Counted from the stretch's first letter, positions 1 to 8,720 are shown. The stretch is DNA of 64,000 nucleotides from Chryseobacterium sp. Leaf394 (GCF_001424105.1 NZ_LMQH01000011.1:275827-339826), one strand, 5' to 3'. Notes: generated by a model from the letters alone, not told the origin. A program made the numbers and translations.

Positions 1-383
1 CCTGCAGTTGCAACCTCGTGATCATCATCTACTGTGCTTCCGCTTACACCGATGGCTCCGATGATGTTTCCGGTAGAATCTTTAATTAAAACTCCGCCGG
101 GAAAACTGATCAGTCCGTTATTCGAATGTTCGATGTTGTACAAAGGCTGTCCGGGTTGAGATAATTTTCCGATTTCACCGCTGTTCATATTAAAATATCT
201 TGCGGTTTTGGCTTTCTTTTGCGCAATATCGATGGAGCCCAGCCACGCATCATCCATTTTTGCGAATGCTACAAGATTTACACCGCTGTCTACGACGGCG
301 ATATTCATTTTTACTCCTAATTCTTTCGATTTTTCAAGGGCGGCTTCAATGGCTTTTTGAGCCTGTTCTAATGTAATGTTCAT
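1..383 (-). CDS. GlcG/HbpS-family (DUF336) heme-binding-like protein, 3' end outside window
   Basis: The reverse strand from the ATG at 383 reads without a stop to the window edge, so only the N-terminal ~127 residues are seen. The protein opens [16 protein letters not shown] and continues with [24 protein letters not shown]-type residues, a FPGG motif and an IGAIGVSG motif. These are hallmarks of the GlcG/HbpS (DUF336) family, small cytoplasmic or secreted proteins that bind heme or act as chaperones in redox operons. There is no signal peptide. A full family member is about 135-145 residues, so little is missing. The family is clear but the physiological role is not. Confidence 0.85.
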   Translation of the reverse strand, partial: MNITLEQAQKAIEAALEKSKELGVKMNIAVVDSGVNLVAFAKMDDAWLGSIDIAQKKAKTARYFNMNSGEIGKLSQPGQPLYNIEHSNNGLISFPGGVLIKDSTGNIIGAIGVSGSTVDDDHEVATA

Positions 384-464
384 ATAATTTGGATTTGATA
401 GTTTTGTAAATCTACACAAAATCGTGCCGATCAATGAGAATATTATCAATTACTATATTAAATT

Positions 465-1397
465 TCAGATTTTTAGTTTTTCAACCAAATCATCAATCTG
501 CTGATACATTTTATTAAAAAATATTTTACGGTCACGGTTTCCGGAAGTGCTCAGGGATTTTGAGTTTTTGATCTGATGCTCAAAATAATTATAGGTTTCA
601 CTGCAGGTTTTGATGTCATTAATCAGAATATATCCGAAAGTATTCAGAGGCAATGCTAAAAGTGAATTTTTGGGATGATTGAAAAATATGTCGTTGGAAA
701 GCTGCATCAGTTCGTTTTCGTAAATCTGATATTTAGGATTGCTGTCTGTTTTCTGTTCGATGTATTCAATGACTTCTTTTACTTCTTTGAGGATAATTCC
801 GGCTTCATTTTTAAGCAAAAGTCTGGTATCGAAATAAAATGAAATTTGCTGGAGAATGCTGGAGATCGTGGTGTCATTCCAAATCTCAATCACGTTTTGT
901 GCTTCATATTTTCTGCGTAGTTCTTTTGTATTTAAATTAAAATTCGGCGGTGAAAATTCTGAGAATGGAACGAAAAACTGTTTTGCATTCAAGAGATTCA
1001 TCCAGACATAAATTTTAAACCGTGAAAGCAAAGTATCTGAAAGTGTATAGAAAAATGGAATATCTTTCGCCGAATAGTAAATTTTCATCTCATCTGAAAG
1101 CGGAAGTTTATCAAAGACACTCAGATTATTCTGAAAAAACGACTGTAAATCATCTGTTGAAATGACAGGCGGAGTTTTCTGTACCACCAACTGATTTTCA
1201 GAACTTATAAATTCATTCAGTGAAATCTGATAGTATTTTGCCAGTTCCAGAGCCTCTTCAAAACTGAATTTTGCTTTGAGCGAAGTTCTTCTGTGCGCCG
1301 CATCATAGCTGATGTTGAGGATATTGGCGATTTCATCATTCAGAGATTTGTCCCCGATTTTCTTTCTGATCTGTTTCAGCAAAACTTCCTGATGCAT
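465..1397 (-). CDS. helix-turn-helix (XRE/BetR-like) transcriptional regulator
   Basis: A 310-residue protein. Residues ~1-65 form an HTH of the Cro/C1 or BetR type (helices around DEIANILNISYDAAHRR), and there is a long, mainly helical C-terminal region with no recognised enzyme domain. I place the start at the ATG at 1397 rather than the upstream ATG at 1448. A perfect reverse-strand -7 box (TACATTTG, 1414-1421) lies 17 nt before 1397, so the longer form would begin upstream of its own promoter. The C-terminal part may sense a ligand or dimerise. Chryseobacterium genomes carry several regulators of this shape with unknown targets. It is divergent from the small lipoprotein gene at 1503. Confidence 0.75.
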   Translation of the reverse strand: MHQEVLLKQIRKKIGDKSLNDEIANILNISYDAAHRRTSLKAKFSFEEALELAKYYQISLNEFISSENQLVVQKTPPVISTDDLQSFFQNNLSVFDKLPLSDEMKIYYSAKDIPFFYTLSDTLLSRFKIYVWMNLLNAKQFFVPFSEFSPPNFNLNTKELRRKYEAQNVIEIWNDTTISSILQQISFYFDTRLLLKNEAGIILKEVKEVIEYIEQKTDSNPKYQIYENELMQLSNDIFFNHPKNSLLALPLNTFGYILINDIKTCSETYNYFEHQIKNSKSLSTSGNRDRKIFFNKMYQQIDDLVEKLKI

Positions 1398-1413
1398 ATT
1401 TTTGCGATTTTCA

Positions 1414-1421
1414 CAAATGTA
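1414..1421 (-). promoter_or_regulatory. candidate -7 box TACATTTG for the HTH regulator
   Basis: Exact match to the Bacteroidetes TANNTTTG -7 element on the reverse strand, placed so that transcription would start ~10 nt before the ATG at 1397. It decides between the two possible start codons. I see no clear -33 TTG. Confidence 0.55.
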
Positions 1422-1502
1422 GAGATTTATTTTAATTTTTTTTCGCATTCGGGTGAGATTGTTCTGTGGGTAGCTTTGAATTATAATTTTAAAAGAACAG
1501 TC

Positions 1503-2057
1503 ATGAAAAATTTAATTTTTTATTTATGGTTATCGCTTCTGACAGTGAGCTGTGCAGGTTTTAAAAATATTCAGCCTGCGAAAACTAATAACGGAAAAAA
1601 TGTTGTTGATAACATTGATGGGACTTATGGAAATCTGCCTTCTTCAGGAAATGGTTTTTATGTGAGGGCGCTTACGGATGTTTTTGACAGGAATACAAAT
1701 ATGTTTAACTGGAAAGAAAAATATGTAGGAGAACAAATAAAAGTTAAACTGCAAATGATTAATAATAAAAGACTTAATGTTTTTATTTCTCAGGATGAAA
1801 AAATACTGTTCAATAAAAATCTGAGGGTAAAATTGAAAAACGACGGATACCTGTATTTAAAAGGGAAAAGATTAATGATTGACGGAATTCCTCTGGTTTT
1901 AGGAGGTTGGAATATTCAAAAATCCAGGTTAAGAATTGATGAGAATAATAATTTGATTGTGCAAAGTAATTATTTCTTTTGCAACGGTTTTGCGGTTGTA
2001 ATGAGCGATTGGAAAACACTTCATTATACTTTAACTTTTGAAAAGCAGAAACCATGA
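1503..2057 (+). CDS. small hypothetical lipoprotein
   Basis: 184 residues. The N-terminus MKNLIFYLWLSLLTVSC is a lipoprotein signal with the lipidated Cys at residue 17, so the protein should sit in the periplasm or outer membrane. The start at 1503 is chosen because only it places the signal at the N-terminus; an in-frame start at 1293 would overlap the divergent regulator. The rest is a beta-rich sequence of ~165 residues with no family I recognise. Its stop codon overlaps the ATG of the next gene (ATGA at 2054-2057), so the two are translationally coupled and probably act together at the envelope. Confidence 0.8.
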   Translation: MKNLIFYLWLSLLTVSCAGFKNIQPAKTNNGKNVVDNIDGTYGNLPSSGNGFYVRALTDVFDRNTNMFNWKEKYVGEQIKVKLQMINNKRLNVFISQDEKILFNKNLRVKLKNDGYLYLKGKRLMIDGIPLVLGGWNIQKSRLRIDENNNLIVQSNYFFCNGFAVVMSDWKTLHYTLTFEKQKP

Positions 2058-2521
2058 AAAGTCTGATAGTATGCATTGCTGTTTTCTTTTCAATATCACT
2101 CAAATCCCAGTTGGGAAATGAAAAAGACTGGAAGATCATAGGAATAATTATGTGCACAAGGCTGGAGGCTACCTCTATTGATAACAAAACTTTTTTATCG
2201 CTTGGCCCTAAAATCCCGATTAATGAAAATAATTATGTGAGTTTACGGGGTCACTTCAATTGGTGGGATGTTCCCGGAAGGAAATTCATCGTAATTCCCG
2301 AACTGGATTATTTCCGGAAAATAGGTTCGTTTTCGGACGATTCAATCACAAACTTGTACCTGGGTGCAGGGATTACTCCAAATGCAGTGTCTCCAAAAGT
2401 CGGCGTTAATTTCATCCATCTTTTTTCAGCTGAATTCGGTTACAATTTCGAATATAACACATATAAACATTTTGCTACCGAAGGTTTTAGATTTTCAATC
2501 GGAATCAATCTCGTGCTTTAA
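2054..2521 (+). CDS. secreted or outer-membrane hypothetical protein
   Basis: 155 residues with a signal peptide (MKSLIVCIAVFFSISLKSQ) and alternating hydrophobic beta-strand patterns (VSLRGHFNWW, LYLGAGITPNA, FRFSIGINLVL). It ends in a hydrophobic strand terminating in Leu, as is common in small outer-membrane barrels. Overlap of 4 nt with the upstream lipoprotein gene implies one operon. No named family is recognised. A small porin-like or inhibitor-like fold is an inference from the strand pattern only. Confidence 0.75.
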   Translation: MKSLIVCIAVFFSISLKSQLGNEKDWKIIGIIMCTRLEATSIDNKTFLSLGPKIPINENNYVSLRGHFNWWDVPGRKFIVIPELDYFRKIGSFSDDSITNLYLGAGITPNAVSPKVGVNFIHLFSAEFGYNFEYNTYKHFATEGFRFSIGINLVL

Positions 2522-2537
2522 TTTTTGAAATTTTATT

Positions 2538-3137
2538 ATGAAAACAATACCTTATTTACTAATCGCAATACGGTTTCTTTTCGCGCCCATAATCTTTGTT
2601 CTTGCTTATTTCATTGGCGAAGAATCACGTTTTTTAATCTTAACTTTAATGTTTCTGGGATTGCTCACAGACATTTTCGACGGAATCATTGCCAGAAAAG
2701 TTGGTGTTTCATCGGAAAAATTAAGACGGCTCGACAGTCAGGTAGATTTAGTATTCTGGCTTTCCATAGGTTTTGCAGCGTATTATCTAAATTCTGATTT
2801 AATTAAATCTGAATGGAAAAGCGTTTTATTGATTCTGATTATGGAAGCGCTTTGTTACATCGTCAGCTGGATAAAATTTGGAAAAGAAACCTGCACGCAC
2901 GCATGGCTCTCAAAATTGTGGGGACTGAGTTTACTGCTGGCTTTCACTTATCTCATCGGTTTTCAGAAGGCAGGCTGGGCTTTTGATCTGACGGTAATTC
3001 TCGGTTTTATTTCTCATCTGGATGTTATTCTGATTATTTTAATCCTTCCAAAATGGCAGTACGATATTCCGAGTTCATTCCATGCCTGGAGAATCCGTAA
3101 AGGAAAACAACGCAAAAAATCAGTATTTTTAAACTGA
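2538..3137 (+). CDS. CDP-alcohol phosphatidyltransferase family membrane protein
   Basis: 199 residues with several membrane helices. The CDP-alcohol phosphotransferase signature is present in the first third: D-I-F-D-G-I-I-A-R, then after eight residues a position normally Gly, then D-S-Q-V-D. The Asp ligands for the divalent metals and CDP are all kept, but the second conserved Gly of the motif (D..DG..AR........G...D...D) is Leu. Family members move a phosphatidyl group from CDP-diacylglycerol to an alcohol (glycerol phosphate, serine or inositol) in the inner membrane. The substrate cannot be read from sequence. It lies 16 nt after the previous gene, possibly in the same transcript. Confidence 0.8.
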   Translation: MKTIPYLLIAIRFLFAPIIFVLAYFIGEESRFLILTLMFLGLLTDIFDGIIARKVGVSSEKLRRLDSQVDLVFWLSIGFAAYYLNSDLIKSEWKSVLLILIMEALCYIVSWIKFGKETCTHAWLSKLWGLSLLLAFTYLIGFQKAGWAFDLTVILGFISHLDVILIILILPKWQYDIPSSFHAWRIRKGKQRKKSVFLN

Positions 3138-3211
3138 ATCTGATTTAAATTTAAATAATTGATATTCTTTTTAAATAAACGGCGTAAACTTTAATTTGCG
3201 CTGTTTTTTTG

Positions 3212-3219
3212 TAACTTTG
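3212..3219 (+). promoter_or_regulatory. candidate -7 box TAACTTTG for asnS
   Basis: Perfect TANNTTTG element 40 nt before the asnS ATG. It predicts an mRNA start near 3225 and a short leader. A TTTG lies upstream at 3195-3198 but with short spacing. Confidence 0.6.
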
Positions 3220-3259
3220 CAAACATTAAATTTTCAGACAAAAATTTTATCATCAACAA

Positions 3260-4708
3260 ATGAAAAAGCAAACGATTAAAGAAGTCCTACAAGACTACAA
3301 AAAAGTATTACATCATGACATTACAGTTTACGGCTGGGTAAGAGCCTTCCGTTCAAACCGCTTCATTGCACTTAATGATGGTTCTACAATTAATAATTTG
3401 CAAATTGTTGTTGATTTCGAAAATTTTGACGAAGAGATCATCAGTAAAATCAGCACTGCTTCTTCACTTAAAGTAGTTGGCGAGGTGGTTGAAAGCCAGG
3501 GAGCCGGACAGACCGTGGAAATCATTGCTAAAAAGATTATTATTCTTGGAGATAACTTTACTGAGGAGAGAGATAAAACAATCCTGCAGCCGAAGAAACA
3601 TTCACTTGAAGTGTTAAGAGAGCAGGCGCATTTGAGATTCAGAACCAACCTTTTTGGGGCGGTTTTCAGAGTTCGTCACGCCGTGAGTTTTGCAATTCAC
3701 TCCTTCTTCAATAAAAACCAGTTTTTCTACATCAATACGCCGATCGTTACCGGAGCTGATGCAGAGGGAGCTGGCGAAATGTTTGGCGTAACCAACTTTG
3801 ATTTAAATAACATTCCGAGAGACGAGCAGGGTGATATTGACTTTGCACAGGATTTCTTTGGGAAGAAAACCAACTTAACGGTTTCCGGACAACTTGAAGG
3901 CGAAACTGCAGCAATGGGATTGGGAAGAATCTACACTTTCGGACCGACTTTCCGTGCAGAAAATTCAAATACGACCCGTCACTTAGCTGAATTCTGGATG
4001 ATTGAGCCGGAAGTTGCTTTCAATAATCTTGAAGATAACATCGACCTGGCAGAAGATTTCCTGAAATACGTGATTCAATATGTTTTAGATAACTGTAAAG
4101 ACGATCTTGAGTTCTTAGACAAGCGTTTTGAAGAAGAGCAAAAAACAAAACCGGAAAAAGAAAGGGCTAAAGAAGGTCTTATTGAAAAGCTGGAAAATGT
4201 AATCGCAAAACGTTTCAAAAGAGTTTCTTACACCGAAGCGATTGAGATTTTATTAAACTCAAAAGAAAATAAAAAAGGTAAATTTGCATTCCCAATCGAA
4301 GAGTGGGGTGCAGATCTTCAGTCTGAGCACGAAAGATTCTTGGTTGAGAAACATTTTGAATGTCCTGTAGTTTTATTCGATTATCCGAAAGAAATCAAGG
4401 CATTCTACATGAAACTGAATGATGATAATAAAACCGTAGCTGCAATGGATGTACTTTTCCCGGGAATCGGCGAAATCATCGGTGGTTCTGAAAGAGAAGC
4501 GAGATTAGATGTTTTAAAAACCAAAATGGCAGATATGCACGTAGATGAGCATGAGCTTTGGTGGTATTTGGATACGAGAAGATTCGGGTCTGTTCCGCAC
4601 GCAGGTTTCGGTCTTGGATTGGAAAGGCTGGTGCTTTTCGTGACAGGAATGACCAACATCAGAGACGTAATTCCTTTCCCGAGAACTCCGAAGAATGCAG
4701 AGTTTTAA
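3260..4708 (+). CDS. asnS: asparagine--tRNA ligase
   Basis: 482 residues, a normal length. It charges tRNA-Asn with asparagine in the cytoplasm. The N-terminal ~115 residues form the OB-fold anticodon-binding domain ([19 protein letters not shown]). The class II catalytic core follows, with motif 2 around [21 protein letters not shown] and motif 3 [13 protein letters not shown] near the C-terminus. Its own -7 box lies at 3212, and a strong bidirectional hairpin terminator follows at 4729. AsnS and AspRS are related, but the TFRAENS/TSRHLAEF-type motif 2 favours AsnS. Confidence 0.97.
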   Translation: MKKQTIKEVLQDYKKVLHHDITVYGWVRAFRSNRFIALNDGSTINNLQIVVDFENFDEEIISKISTASSLKVVGEVVESQGAGQTVEIIAKKIIILGDNFTEERDKTILQPKKHSLEVLREQAHLRFRTNLFGAVFRVRHAVSFAIHSFFNKNQFFYINTPIVTGADAEGAGEMFGVTNFDLNNIPRDEQGDIDFAQDFFGKKTNLTVSGQLEGETAAMGLGRIYTFGPTFRAENSNTTRHLAEFWMIEPEVAFNNLEDNIDLAEDFLKYVIQYVLDNCKDDLEFLDKRFEEEQKTKPEKERAKEGLIEKLENVIAKRFKRVSYTEAIEILLNSKENKKGKFAFPIEEWGADLQSEHERFLVEKHFECPVVLFDYPKEIKAFYMKLNDDNKTVAAMDVLFPGIGEIIGGSEREARLDVLKTKMADMHVDEHELWWYLDTRRFGSVPHAGFGLGLERLVLFVTGMTNIRDVIPFPRTPKNAEF

Positions 4709-4728
4709 ATTCAAATAAAATTATATAG

Positions 4729-4766
4729 AAAACCGCTGAAGATCATTGATTTTCGGCGGTTTTTAA
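4729..4766. terminator. bidirectional intrinsic terminator, asnS / membrane protein
   Basis: The stem AACCGCTGAA / TTCGGCGGTT (one G-U pair) is followed by T-rich sequence on the forward strand and preceded by A-rich sequence, so it can serve both converging genes. Confidence 0.8.
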
Positions 4767-5113
4767 TTTTCTCCCAAATTTTCAATTTCAGAATTTTTAA
4801 ACTGATGAATATGTTGAAATTTAATTTTCAGATATCTGTAGTAAATAAATGCTGATGAAAACCCTGCAAAAAATGACGCAATATGGATGATGAAAATGTT
4901 TTCTATAATGATTTCTCTTGGATCAAATGAATCGCTGAAATTCATTGTGAGATATGAAATTAAGAAAGTTGCCAAAAATTTCAGACCGAAAAAAAGCAGC
5001 AACGCAATAAAGATAGGAAGTCCTCTTTTTTCCTGATACCGGTCGCAGAGATTTCCGAAAACTACAAAGATTATAATAAAAGGTATGAGATAAAAAATGC
5101 CCAATAGTAACAT
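4763..5113 (-). CDS. small hypothetical integral membrane protein
   Basis: 116 residues with three predicted membrane helices (residues ~2-20, ~32-52, ~72-94) and a charged C-terminal tail. It is convergent with asnS and shares its terminator. The ATG at 5113 begins directly with the first helix. No family is recognised. It is divergent from rpoN across a 236-bp spacer that holds a terminator-like hairpin. Confidence 0.65.
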   Translation of the reverse strand: MLLLGIFYLIPFIIIFVVFGNLCDRYQEKRGLPIFIALLLFFGLKFLATFLISYLTMNFSDSFDPREIIIENIFIIHIASFFAGFSSAFIYYRYLKIKFQHIHQFKNSEIENLGEN

Positions 5114-5199
5114 AATATTTTTTATTAAATATAAATAAATTATTTCCGCAAAATTTATTTTACCGACTTAAACTCAAAAATACAATGAATTTTTTACAG

Positions 5200-5234
5200 A
5201 AAAAAGCCCTAACGACGTATCGTTAAAGCTTTTA
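5200..5234. other. inverted repeat between divergent genes, upstream of rpoN
   Basis: TAACGA-CGTA-TCGTTA (5210-5225), extended by AAAAGC on the left and GCTTTT on the right with a 2-nt mismatch. Read on the reverse strand it ends in a run of six T, like an intrinsic terminator. It lies in front of the reverse gene at 5113 rather than behind a gene, so its role is unclear. Confidence 0.5.
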
Positions 5235-5349
5235 AAGTTCCTAATAGTTTATTATGCTGTCTTTACATCAAAAATCGTGCTAAAATTATTTTTTGTCGAA
5301 TTTTTTTTATAAATTCGTAGAATAACATTTACATACACCAGATAATAAT

Positions 5350-6813
5350 ATGCTAAAACAACATTTACAACTTAGACTTGGTCAGAAACTGGCTCCACAA
5401 CAAATTCAGTTGATGAAGTTGATTCAGCTCCACACTCTGGAATTTGAAGAAGAACTGGAGCGTGAGCTTGAAGAAAATCCTGCTCTCGAAATTGCCAAGG
5501 AAGATAATACAGAAGATGAATATTCGGCTCCTGATGAAACATACGAAAGTGAAGGCAGCGAGAGCATAGAAACCGATTTTGATGTTGATCAGTACTTATA
5601 CGATGATGAGCCGGGATATAAAACTGCCTCAAGCAACTATTCTGCAGACGATGAAGATTTTGACAACGAAAGTCTGCTTACAGAAGGGCAGTCTCTGTAT
5701 GATTATCTTAATGAGCAGGTGCATTTGAGCAATATTGCTGAAGACGATCTTAAAATAGCAGAATACATTATTGGAAATTTAGATACCGACGGTTATCTCA
5801 GAAGAGAAATAAAAGCAATTGTTGACGATCTCGCATTTTCTCAGGGCGTTTACACCACAAAGGAAAAGGTAGAAGACGTGCTTGAAAATTATGTTCAGAA
5901 GCTGGATCCGCCGGGAGTAGGTGCAAGAAGCCTTCAGGAATGTCTTCTTTTACAGATTGAAAAGAAAGTAAGCTCAGACAAAGCCGTTTCTCTGGCAGCG
6001 AATATTCTCAGAAATCAGTTTGATGCGCTTACCAACAAACATTATAATAAGATCATTCAGAAATACGATATTGAAGAATCGGATCTGAAAAAAGCTTTGG
6101 AGGAAATTGCAAAATTATCACCGAAAGTAGGAGGGAATTTTGATACTCAGACCATTACAATCAATCAGGAAATTATTCCGGATTTTGTGATTCAGGTGAA
6201 AGACGGAATGGTAATCCCAATGCTGAACAGCAAAAATGCACCAACCTTGAGGGTAAGCGAAGAGTATAAGGATATTCTTTCTACGTATTCTCACGATAAA
6301 AAATCTTCGGAACATAAGCAGGCAGCTTTATTTATCAAACAGAAACTGGATGCTGCAAAATGGTATATCGACGCGATTAATCAGCGCCAGAATACTTTAT
6401 TACAGACTATTAATGCAATTGTAAAGTTTCAGAAAGCTTATTTTCTAACGGGAGACGAGAAGTCTCTCAGACCAATGATCTTAAAGGATATTGCTGATAT
6501 CACCGGTTTCGATATTTCAACGATTTCGAGAGTCGTAAAAAGCAAATACGCCGATACACCTAACGGAATTCTCTATCTGAAAGATTTATTCTCAGATTCG
6601 TTAACGAATGATGATGGCGAGGAAGTTTCAACAAAAGAAATCAAAAATCATCTTCAGGAAGTCATCAGTAAAGAAAACAAAAGAAAACCTCTTACAGACG
6701 ACGCTTTGGTAGTAATGCTGAAAGAACAGGGTTACAATATTGCCAGAAGAACAATCGCTAAGTACCGTGAACAGCTCAATATTCCGGTTGCCCGATTGAG
6801 GAAAGAATTATAA
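5350..6813 (+). CDS. rpoN: RNA polymerase sigma-54 factor
   Basis: 487 residues, a standard length. It directs RNA polymerase to -24/-12 promoters, with AAA+ activators needed for melting. Region I is the Gln/Leu-rich N-terminus (LRLGQKLAPQQIQLMKLIQL). An acidic, low-complexity region II spans ~50-115, followed by the core-binding domain. The C-terminal HTH is near ISRVVKSKYADTPNG, and the RpoN box reads ARRTIAKYRE at the C-terminus. A clean hairpin terminator follows. There is no adjacent hpf or ptsN gene of the kind found in proteobacteria. No activator is encoded in this window. Confidence 0.97.
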   Translation: MLKQHLQLRLGQKLAPQQIQLMKLIQLHTLEFEEELERELEENPALEIAKEDNTEDEYSAPDETYESEGSESIETDFDVDQYLYDDEPGYKTASSNYSADDEDFDNESLLTEGQSLYDYLNEQVHLSNIAEDDLKIAEYIIGNLDTDGYLRREIKAIVDDLAFSQGVYTTKEKVEDVLENYVQKLDPPGVGARSLQECLLLQIEKKVSSDKAVSLAANILRNQFDALTNKHYNKIIQKYDIEESDLKKALEEIAKLSPKVGGNFDTQTITINQEIIPDFVIQVKDGMVIPMLNSKNAPTLRVSEEYKDILSTYSHDKKSSEHKQAALFIKQKLDAAKWYIDAINQRQNTLLQTINAIVKFQKAYFLTGDEKSLRPMILKDIADITGFDISTISRVVKSKYADTPNGILYLKDLFSDSLTNDDGEEVSTKEIKNHLQEVISKENKRKPLTDDALVVMLKEQGYNIARRTIAKYREQLNIPVARLRKEL

Positions 6814-6820
6814 AAAACGA

Positions 6821-6849
6821 AAAAGCATTTCAGAACGAAATGCTTTTTT
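6821..6849. terminator. intrinsic terminator after rpoN
   Basis: AAAAGCATTT-CAGAACG-AAATGCTTTT, a 10-bp perfect stem with 7-nt loop followed by T residues. It can also serve the converging gene that ends at 6876. Confidence 0.85.
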
Positions 6850-6875
6850 TTATGCTGAAAATTATCCTTAAAAAA

Positions 6876-7550
6876 TTAATTTTCCTGAGAATCAATATCT
6901 TTTAACTGTTTTAAACTTTTATCCAATCTTCCCATAATGATGCCGTAAACCAATCGGTAGTAAAGCCAGATCAGAATGACGCAGAGAACAGTACTGATGA
7001 TAATTCCTGCAATGAAGCCTGTTTTTTCGGAAGATTCCAGATGAACGTTCTGGTGATTGATCACATAAAATACAAAACAGGTAAAAACACTTGTAAATGT
7101 GATGAAAAGAATAATATTAATTAAAATAAAGGCATTAACGGTCTTTTTAAAATTAATAATTCTAGTTATAAAAGCCTTAAGATCTTCCTCGATTCTTATT
7201 TTACGGTAATTCTGATAAAATTTAATCACAAAATAACCTGTGACCAAAAGGGTAATCGTTTTGATCACAAGATAGATATTTTCAAGATTACTTTTGAGCT
7301 CGGCATTTTTTTCCACACCCAATTTCTGAAGGGAAGACATAAAAGAACTCGATTCCTGATCCTGAATAATGTAATAAAATCCGAATAGAGTAAAGAAGAA
7401 AAACTCCGCTGCACTGATCCAGAAAATATATTTCATGTAGTTGCGCGATTTTTTGTTGAGCATCTTCAGGATCTCACTGTCGTTATATTTATCTTCAACG
7501 GGTTGCTTTTGCCAGGTCGTTTTAAAGCTGTCTAAATCAAAATCAGGCAT
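6876..7550 (-). CDS. membrane protein partner of ECF sigma factor (possible anti-sigma)
   Basis: 224 residues. The soluble N-terminal ~38 residues (FDLDSFKTTWQKQPVEDKY, then DSEILKMLNKKSRNYMKY) are followed by four membrane helices, two pairs around residues 40-60/90-115 and 135-160/175-200. The gene overlaps the 3' end of the ECF sigma gene by 8 nt (7543-7550). This sigma-plus-membrane-protein arrangement suggests the N-terminal segment binds or tunes the sigma factor. It does not show the zinc motif HxxxCxxC of ZAS anti-sigmas, so the role is inference from context. Confidence 0.7.
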   Translation of the reverse strand: MPDFDLDSFKTTWQKQPVEDKYNDSEILKMLNKKSRNYMKYIFWISAAEFFFFTLFGFYYIIQDQESSSFMSSLQKLGVEKNAELKSNLENIYLVIKTITLLVTGYFVIKFYQNYRKIRIEEDLKAFITRIINFKKTVNAFILINIILFITFTSVFTCFVFYVINHQNVHLESSEKTGFIAGIIISTVLCVILIWLYYRLVYGIIMGRLDKSLKQLKDIDSQEN

Positions 7551-8034
7551 ATTTTTCCATCTTTTCTTTAAGAATTTTTTTCAGTCTGTTCATTTTTACA
7601 CGGGCATTCACTTCAGTGATACCAAGGTTTTCTGCAATATCTCTGTAAGGAAGATCGTCCAGATACATCATTACAATGGCTCTTTCTACATTGGGCAGCG
7701 TTTTGATCACCTGATAAAGTAGTGAAATCTGTTGCTGCTTGTCGTCGTTATCATCCTCATAATCTCTAAGGTTGATGTCGAGCTCATTGGTCTGTAAAGA
7801 TTTGCTTTTTTTTCTGAATAACGTAATGGCAGTATTTAGCGCCACACGGTACATCCAGGTAGAAATTTTAGAATTTCCTTTAAAGGAATCATAGCTTTTC
7901 CAGAGTTGAAGAACAATTTCCTGAAAGAGATCTTCCTCATCCTCAAGAGAATTGGTGTAAAGACGCGACACTTTGATAATCAATCCCTGATTATTCTTGA
8001 TCAGCTGCGCAAATTCTTTTTCTTTGGTCACCAA
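7543..8034 (-). CDS. RNA polymerase ECF-type sigma-70 factor
   Basis: 163 residues, typical of an ECF sigma factor. Region 2 includes EEDLFQEIVLQLWKSYDSF and STWMYRVALNTAITLFRK. Region 4 is the HTH LPYRDIAENLGITEVNARVKMNR near the C-terminus. It recruits RNA polymerase to a regulon of its own, often an envelope-stress or adaptation set. It is co-transcribed with the overlapping downstream membrane protein gene. The target promoters are not visible here. Confidence 0.92.
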   Translation of the reverse strand: MVTKEKEFAQLIKNNQGLIIKVSRLYTNSLEDEEDLFQEIVLQLWKSYDSFKGNSKISTWMYRVALNTAITLFRKKSKSLQTNELDINLRDYEDDNDDKQQQISLLYQVIKTLPNVERAIVMMYLDDLPYRDIAENLGITEVNARVKMNRLKKILKEKMEKYA

Positions 8035-8235
8035 TTTAGTTTTTCAACTGCACGAAGATATGATATAATTTGAAAGTTTGAAAATTACTAATTTGAAAAT
8101 GATGCTGCTGCTCATTTTTTAAAGGAAAAAAAGTGTCAATTCATTATCGGAAAAACATTCGATCAACATTGCTGTCATTAATGCGAGTAAAAAAATCTTC
8201 ACAAGATTGCAAGGTTGGAGAAAATTTTAGGTTGT

Positions 8236-8287
8236 GGAGAATACGGGGATCTAACCCATAACCTCTAGACTGCCAGTCTAACACTAA
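8236..8287 (-). pseudogene. 3'-half tRNA relic (anticodon arm, T arm, acceptor 3' strand)
   Basis: On the reverse strand, an anticodon stem-loop TTAGA-CTGGCAG-TCTAG (anticodon position GGC) leads into a variable loop. A T-arm ATGGG-TTAGATC-CCCGT follows, then the acceptor 3' strand ATTCTCC-A. No complementary 5' acceptor strand or D-arm exists upstream. The T-loop has A in place of the invariant C of TTC. This is the 3' part of a tRNA, not a functional gene. 3' tRNA fragments are typically left by integration at tRNA genes. Confidence 0.6.
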
Positions 8288-8380
8288 ATGACGTGTAAAC
8301 TGAAAATCTGCAAATAATAAGTGAATTTCCACGTATAATAAAATTTACAAATTATCTCATTACTAAATTTTCAAATTAGC

Positions 8381-8388
8381 TATCTTTG
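8381..8388 (+). promoter_or_regulatory. -7 box TATCTTTG of rnpB
   Basis: Perfect TANNTTTG ending 4 nt before the first paired base of the RNase P RNA P1 helix at 8393. This is the spacing expected for a transcription start, and it gives an internal calibration of the promoter consensus in this genome. Confidence 0.75.
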
Positions 8389-8392
8389 CACC

Positions 8393-8720
8393 CACGAGAA
8401 AACCGGCCTGTTGATTCTCATTTTTTTGAGGGTAGGAAAGTCCGGACACCACAGGGCAGCAAAGCGGATAACATCCGTCATCCGCGAGGATAGGACAAGT
8501 GCAACAGAAAGCAGGTACAGTTCGGCTGTAGTGAAACCAGGTAAACTCTTTGCGGTGCAATGGTAAGTATATCGGTTCTTTTCAGATACGAAAATAGGGG
8601 CGGCCCGTCCTGAAAACCGAGGGGTAATCAGCTCAAGTTGTGCAGCAATGTACAACGCAGATAAATAACAGGCGTCCTGATTTTTTGGGATACAGAATCC
8701 GGCTTACAGGTTTTCTCGTG
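8393..8720 (+). ncRNA. rnpB: RNase P RNA, bacterial type A
   Basis: The catalytic RNA that cleaves 5' leaders from pre-tRNA. The P1 helix pairs CACGAGAAAACC (8393-8404) with GGTTTTCTCGTG (8709-8720). Conserved blocks are present in order: GGTAGGAAAGTCCGGACACC, GTGCAACAGAAAGCAG, GTGAAACCAGGTAAACTC, TGCAATGGTAAG, and the 3' block ACAGAATCCGGCTTACAGG. The length of ~328 nt fits type A. Its promoter box is at 8381. The ends are set from P1 pairing and may be off by a few bases. Confidence 0.95.

Larger units (their letters stand above)
8035..8392. other. intergenic region between sigma factor gene and rnpB
   Basis: A 358-bp AT-rich spacer. It holds the truncated tRNA at 8236-8287 and the rnpB promoter at 8381. 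I see no protein-coding gene. Confidence 0.6.

Noticed and set aside
1293-1502. Earlier in-frame start for the small lipoprotein gene
   Set aside because: It would overlap the divergent regulator and bury the signal peptide inside the protein.
8230-8310. Complete tRNA gene
   Set aside because: No D-arm or 5' acceptor strand can be paired, and the T-loop lacks the conserved C; only a 3' half is supported.
8144-8332. Possible 62-residue protein on the reverse strand
   Set aside because: It runs through the tRNA relic and shows no promoter or protein-like composition.
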